From: Piezodorus guildinii
Lineage: Eukaryota; Arthropoda; Insecta; Hemiptera; Pentatomidae
Direction: 5' to 3'
Length of the DNA stretch: 64,000 nucleotides
NCBI GenBank assembly: GCA_023052935.1
Contig: CM041292.1
Span: forward strand, 86,535,169-86,599,168
Below are positions 59,134-64,000 of this stretch, in pieces. A program made the position numbers and the translations under genes. The stretch's first letter is position 1. Each line of letters opens with the position of its first letter. The notes beneath the pieces were generated by a model. It saw nothing but the letters and a program-made list of their open reading frames with translations. It was not told the DNA's origin and did no database searches.

Positions 59134-60174
59134 TAATATATCATATTACTATAGATAATAAAAATAACATATCATAGGATTGTCATAGATCCTGTGGGTT
59201 TATATTTTTGGATGAAGGTCAGTAGGAGATCATTGTTTATGATATCGACTTCAAGCCTCTGGGTTCGTTAATTGTTCTTATCTAGGTGGATAACCACGTC
59301 AGCAGGATAAAAAGGATTGCACGTAATTACTTTTTTTGTTACGATGGATGCTACTAATTGGTTTTGTATTTGCAGCTGTTGCTAGATTTAATCGATTTAG
59401 GGCCTGGTACATAAATATTAGGGTCCCATTGGGGACGAATGGAAGACAAGGACATTTAGGTAGGGAGTAATTGAATGTGTAGTGCAAACGGACATTGGAT
59501 ATTGACTGGCTCATGTGAGCCATGTCCTTATTTTTCCTTGGATGCGGAGGTTCTGTTTAATTGGAGCAGCCCTTATTAGCAAACTACAACGCCGGGCGGT
59601 TCCTCTTGTTTTCTCCTCATTAAACTTGTCGCTTGTTCTTCACGTCTGGATTCTTGTTTCCTATCCTCCAATATCTAAACTGTTATACCGTGCTTGTTAA
59701 TCACTTGTTCGCCGTTGGTTCCTCTTCATCGGCCCTCCGGCATCATTTTAGAATAGAAATTCTTCAGGCTGTTCCGAGTAATTTAAATTCGATTTCAATG
59801 AAATCTCTGTCCAATGTATAACTTATTTTAGCCCAAATTTAAATTTAGTTAACTGATAGGGTAGTAAAGCACTCGGTCCCAAAATTCGTGAACGCCGAAT
59901 TATGATAAGATGATGCGATTCAAATCGTCACCACAGGATTGCTAGTGGATTCTGCTTTATAATTTTAAAAGCAGCTGCGGGTCCACACGATCATACTGGT
60001 AGATTAATAAAGAGAAACATCTCTCCCGAAAGTAACGACTAAAAAAAATAAAACATGGTTAGTTTAAAATAAATTGACTTGTACCAATGGTATAAGTTAC
60101 AGTGATAAATTATACTTCATTAGGTATGAGGAACATTCTCTTTCTTTGTGAGAAATATGCCATCAATTTTTGTT

Positions 60175-60230
60175 TTATTTATTTATTTGAATTGACAACT
60201 GTGTAATGGAATATACAACAAGTAAATTCA
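60175..60230 (-). repeat. Jockey-like LINE 3'-tail remnant
   Basis: It has TTGAATTGACAACTGTGTAA and then TATACAACAAGTAAATTC, matching the end of the 37.35-kb copy. Confidence 0.5.
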
Positions 60231-60479
60231 ATTTTAATTTTTCTTTTCTTGTTTTTTTCTTAATTTATATAATAATAAGAACTAGCATAACTCAGTAGTA
60301 AGGCAAAACTGTTTAGGATTTCAGTTGGACTGTGGCAGATAATTTATTGTTTAAAGGCATCTGCCCACTGAGGCTTACCCACACCATTTGCTTTTTTTTT
60401 TTTTTACATTGTTAGTGAACTATATGTGGTTTTAATATCCTCATTGTTTTAAAAACTTGAATATACTTTTAACACTGCC

Positions 60480-61080
60480 CTCACTATCACCAAGAGCGAC
60501 GTCCATGTTACTTATCTTGCAGTTCATCCTAACCTTTCTAAAGTCCTCACAGTCCAGTTTGAAACAGGGTTGTTGTCCAGTTGGCCTCCACTGTCCGCGG
60601 TGTCTTGAATGTTCTGCAGGTCGGTGGGCAGAGTCCCTTCAGGAGGTATGTATGAATTATGACAGTATGGCTGCAGCATAATCTGGCTAGGACCACTTCT
60701 TCACGGCGGTTTATTCTCTCGGCAGTTTTCCAGACCTCAGGGCTCTCTTTATTTTTCCCCAATTTTTTGCCTTTTCCTCTCCACTTATTAGTCCGCGATG
60801 TTTAAATGGTTTTCTTTACACATGCATGCCAGTCCAGAGCAGTAGTCCCATCAATGCAAACAACATCAGTGTCAGGATCCACCCTAGCAGAATTTGCAGC
60901 TCAATCAGCTTCTTCATTTTTCTTTATGCCAGAATAAGAAAGAACTCATAAGAACTTGATTTTTTGCCTGACATTCTCTTTCCAAAAGTTGTATGTTCAG
61001 TACTAGGACATCTTTTGAGCCACTGTTTTCTAATGACTGAATAGAGCTCAGAGAATCAGTTGCGATCAAGTGATATTAAT
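60480..61080 (-). pseudogene. Jockey-type LINE: RNase H-like and C-terminal remnant
   Basis: The minus strand reads LIATDSLSSIQSLEN (RNase H-like Asp-Ser motif) near 61040, then RINRREEVVLARLCCSHTVI, YLLKGLCPPTC and TPRTVEAN from 60762 down. Several stops are present. It is related in layout to the 30.5-kb fragment, but the sequence is distinct. Confidence 0.75.
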
Positions 61081-61755
61081 GATCGTGACAGATATTTACT
61101 TATATTGTTAAAGAATAAATAATGCTGTCAGCTCTTTATTATTTAATTATTTTAAACCAACGATTTGTCTTTGTATGCTATCTTCAGATTACAGTTTTTT
61201 ATGTGGTGTTGAGCCATGCTCAATCAATAATCTATCAGCTAGTACAATCCCGAAAAATTGTTTGAAAATAATTTAATGATAGATAGCTATTGGAGTCAAC
61301 AACAGCCTTATTTATTCTCCCCCTAAATAATCAACATTTACCTTAATCTCAATACTGAATATTTATATTGTTATATCAGACAAGAAGCAGCCCTTTTATC
61401 TGTATACCCTTCTTTAAAGTGGGTACTCTTAATTGGTATGAAACCAGGCTTTAGAGTGAGATTGTAATTTCTTTTTAATTAAAAAAGTTTGCATTATACT
61501 CCTCGACATTTGTTTTTATGTTGTATAGTTGTTGTTGTTTTTTTTAATTTTTTAAATTTAAATTGGTTAGTAAAATAAAATTGAAATTAATTTTATAAAT
61601 TACATTATTTATTTTTGTCATTGACATTCTCCTCTGCACCTAACTGAATTTGTGACAACTCATTTGATACAAATAAAGATAGTCTTTGAAAAAAATCTAC
61701 CCTATTTGTGTAGTGAGTTATTTTTATTATATCTTTTATAATTCGTATTTTTAAG

Positions 61756-61964
61756 GTGCTGATGGAAATCTACGTGATTGGAGTGGAAAGAAACCAAGGC
61801 AATACCAGACTCATAAAGGCACTTCTGTTTCTGCTGATACTTTCCGAAGTGAGTCTGAAATAATAAAGCGCAGGAGTGTATTTAAGGCCAAGGCAACACT
61901 ACCTCGTACTAAGAAAAAAAGAAATGGATCTTTTCTTAGCTTAACTTTTGTAACACACTTGTAG
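61756..61964 (+). CDS. sowah: sowah homolog, terminal coding exon
   Basis: The exon begins after TTTTTAAG and completes the Gly codon from the previous exon. It continues GADGNLRDWSGKKPRQY, the SOWAH signature that closes the ankyrin block (RD-x-SG-K/R-K-xx-QY). It then runs through SVSADTFR and a Lys/Arg-rich tail to a TAG at 61962-61964. An internal, consensus-quality donor (CCGAA|GTGAGT) lies at 61849. The basic tail may therefore be an alternative 3' end, with a second isoform splicing out after ADTFR. Counting from 32484, the four exons give 125 codons. The last residues (FLSLTFVTHL) are not recognised as conserved. Confidence 0.8.
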
Positions 61965-64000
61965 ACTCTTCTGTCATTTTTACTATTTCAAGCTGCTTTT
62001 TTCTATCATGTGCACAAGGTGTAAAAGGCATGCTTTAGTAGCTATATAGTAGTATCAGTTAGAGAGCTTTTATTCTATTTTTCTTATTAAGTACCTCAGC
62101 ACTTATAATTTACTATTTTTTAGGATATCTGGCAATGAAAAAGGGGCAAGTAATATCTTTATCTTTGTACTGTAATGAAATGATAATATCGATCAAATTA
62201 ATTAGATTGGTTTGATTGAACCTCTTAAACATTCTTAATTTATTAATTAGTTTGCATGTTATTTCCAGTCCTTAATCATTGCATGGTTGTACAAATCTAA
62301 AATAAACAAATTGAAGACTACTGTGAGTGGAATTTAATTTTAGTGTTTCCTTCCTAATATGCACCTAATTTTCCTTTATTCTAACTTCTTATAGAATAAT
62401 TGCATGATATTAGTGATATTGTAAACAGCACATATTACATAGTTATACAGCACATCACCTATATATAAAATATGCTGATTGGTATATGATTGTGTGTGAG
62501 AGTGTGTGAATTGTATATACATATTGAAGTTTTTTCTTGAGTAGTAATAATATTTTTTTAATCAAGGTCTTCAGTGCCTTGAAGTTCAGATTATAATTAA
62601 CAAATTTTTGGCAATACTTCAAGAATTATACGTTCTTATTTTCATGCCATAAGAGTAAAAAACAGAATTATAGGTGCATAATTAATGTTTCATATAACAA
62701 TTGCACCAAACTTTTTTATAACAAGCATATACAATGACAAACACTTGAATTATATTCATTTCATATACATTATATTCACTGCGTATGTCTAAGTATAATA
62801 ATTATAATTAGTGTTAGTACTTTACAATTGGTTATAATTTTTATGTCAAACATTAATTATTGCATGTCTTTTCTAAAATTCTGTCTTTCACTGTCATGGT
62901 TATGTATATGATAAGAACAAACATCTTTTGAAACATCATATCACCAAATATAGTTGTTAAGTACTGAGTGAACCTATATATACATTTTATTTTTCCATAA
63001 GTTATTTATGGGAATATGTTTCAACATTCTAAACTTACGAGTCAGATTATACAAGATAATACACATTTAATGTACACAAACAACAAAAGTTTAATAATAA
63101 CAGTTTATTAGATAAAAACTGTGGAGTAAGATCAACTGTTTTTATAAGAAATAATTTATCATCATAGTTACTTGACTATATTCTCATGAATTGTGAATCA
63201 TTTCCTTACTTTGTGGTGCGAATAGGGGCTTAAGCATTTTTTATGGACTGTGCCTCTGTAAGATTTATGATTCTTCTGTATTTTAAGAAATATTTTTAAT
63301 TCTTAATGTCTTTAATAAAAATAGATTGACAGGAAGGCGGACATAAATCTAGAAATGATAAGAGAGAGGAGCGGGTTGAGACAGCATCATCATCTGCCGT
63401 TCCTTTGGGCAGCATTATAACAAATTCTCTTTTGTACAGCACTTACATTCCTCAACACTCTTCTACAAACACTTATACTTTATGCCTATGTCACAGTTAC
63501 CTTTTATCCTCATAATTCTTCAATATCACCCTTTACAAACAAAATCTCCTTTTAATCTTGTAAAAATTTCTTGAAAAGAGAAAAAATAATCTCAAATATA
63601 TCTCAGATTCATTATTCAATTTTTGCTTTTTATCTTCAGAAAAATATTCTTTAATTAAATATATTTTAAGGTTTCAGACTCCTTATCTGTAAATCAATAA
63701 AAATACGGCACTCACCTCAGGATTATCTTTGAGATATATTTCACTTGACCAGCTGTAAACCTTAACATTACGAATATGTAGTGAACCTTATCATCTTTTC
63801 TTTTTTACTTTTATTTATTTTCTATTGTTTAATAATAACAATACACATAATGATAAGCAATAATGTGATTGATAATAATTAAATATTTGCTGATAATTAA
63901 TACTCACATAATTCCTAATTCTAGGTGAAGATATGATGTAAGGATGTGTAATACAGTTGAAAAAAATTTCCAATATTTAATTCTGATGTCTCGTTTGTGT
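61965..64000 (+). other. sowah 3' UTR / downstream AT-rich DNA
   Basis: This AT-rich stretch has no recognisable repeat and no open frame above background. A possible 26-nt in-frame exon at 62124-62149 (acceptor TTTTTTAG, donor CAA|GTAATA) could follow the alternative donor at 61849, but it has no homology support. The downstream gene boundary cannot be placed. Confidence 0.4.
62301..62306 (+). terminator. candidate poly(A) signal for sowah
   Basis: AATAAA lies about 340 nt after the TAG of the terminal sowah exon, in AT-rich 3' untranslated sequence. Others occur downstream, for example near 63314. AATAAA is frequent by chance in DNA this AT-rich, so only its position supports it. Confidence 0.35.

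Larger units (their letters stand above)
56627..61755 (+). other. sowah intron (5.1 kb)
   Basis: The intron lies between the second ankyrin-repeat exon and the terminal exon. It contains a short Jockey-like fragment on the minus strand (57965-58200), the deleted mariner (58224-59133), a LINE 3' tail (60175-60230) and a minus-strand LINE C-terminal remnant (60480-61080). Positions 59134-60170 hold open frames of under 80 codons that match nothing I recognise. Confidence 0.7.

Overview
The window is 64 kb of AT-rich, repeat-dense animal DNA, most likely from an insect with a large genome. The evidence is long introns, Jockey-like and CR1-like LINEs, mariner and hAT elements, and several tRNA-derived SINE families. 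I cannot fix the order from sequence alone. No bacterial-type gene, operon, rRNA, genuine tRNA gene or CRISPR array is visible.

Only one host gene is supported. It lies on the + strand and is the 3' part of a sosondowah (SOWAH-family) ankyrin-repeat gene. Four exons can be read: 32484-32573, a 6-nt microexon at 39211-39216, 56554-56626, and a terminal exon at 61756-61964. Together they encode 125 residues: two ankyrin repeats, the SOWAH 'SGxKxxQY' tail and a short basic C-terminus. Earlier exons must lie upstream of 32484, probably outside the window, since none was found by eye. The microexon supplies Asn-Gly, which restores the family pattern NAR-T/S-x-GGYTALH.

The rest is intron, upstream DNA and transposable elements, many of them nested. 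Positions 1-32483 hold a hAT MITE inserted in a SINE, members of an undescribed ~600-bp repeat family (called alpha here) broken by a LINE and a SINE, a decayed CR1-like LINE on the minus strand (12.5-14.9 kb) and a full SINE-1 copy with a 13-bp target duplication. Intron 32574-39210 holds Jockey fragments, a hAT element with an 8-bp target duplication, and a 5'-truncated Jockey copy with an 11-bp duplication. Intron 39217-56553 (17.3 kb) begins with a 289-bp near-perfect inverted repeat. Each arm carries a hammerhead-ribozyme-like core resembling those of Penelope-like elements. This intron also has GC-richer islands with GGGATTAAT palindromes and more LINE and SINE copies. Intron 56627-61755 holds a mariner that has lost its catalytic core but keeps a 215-codon open frame.

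The points most worth following up are the 6-nt sowah microexon, the paired hammerhead-like motifs in the long palindrome, the alternative 3' end of sowah, and the unnamed dispersed repeat families.
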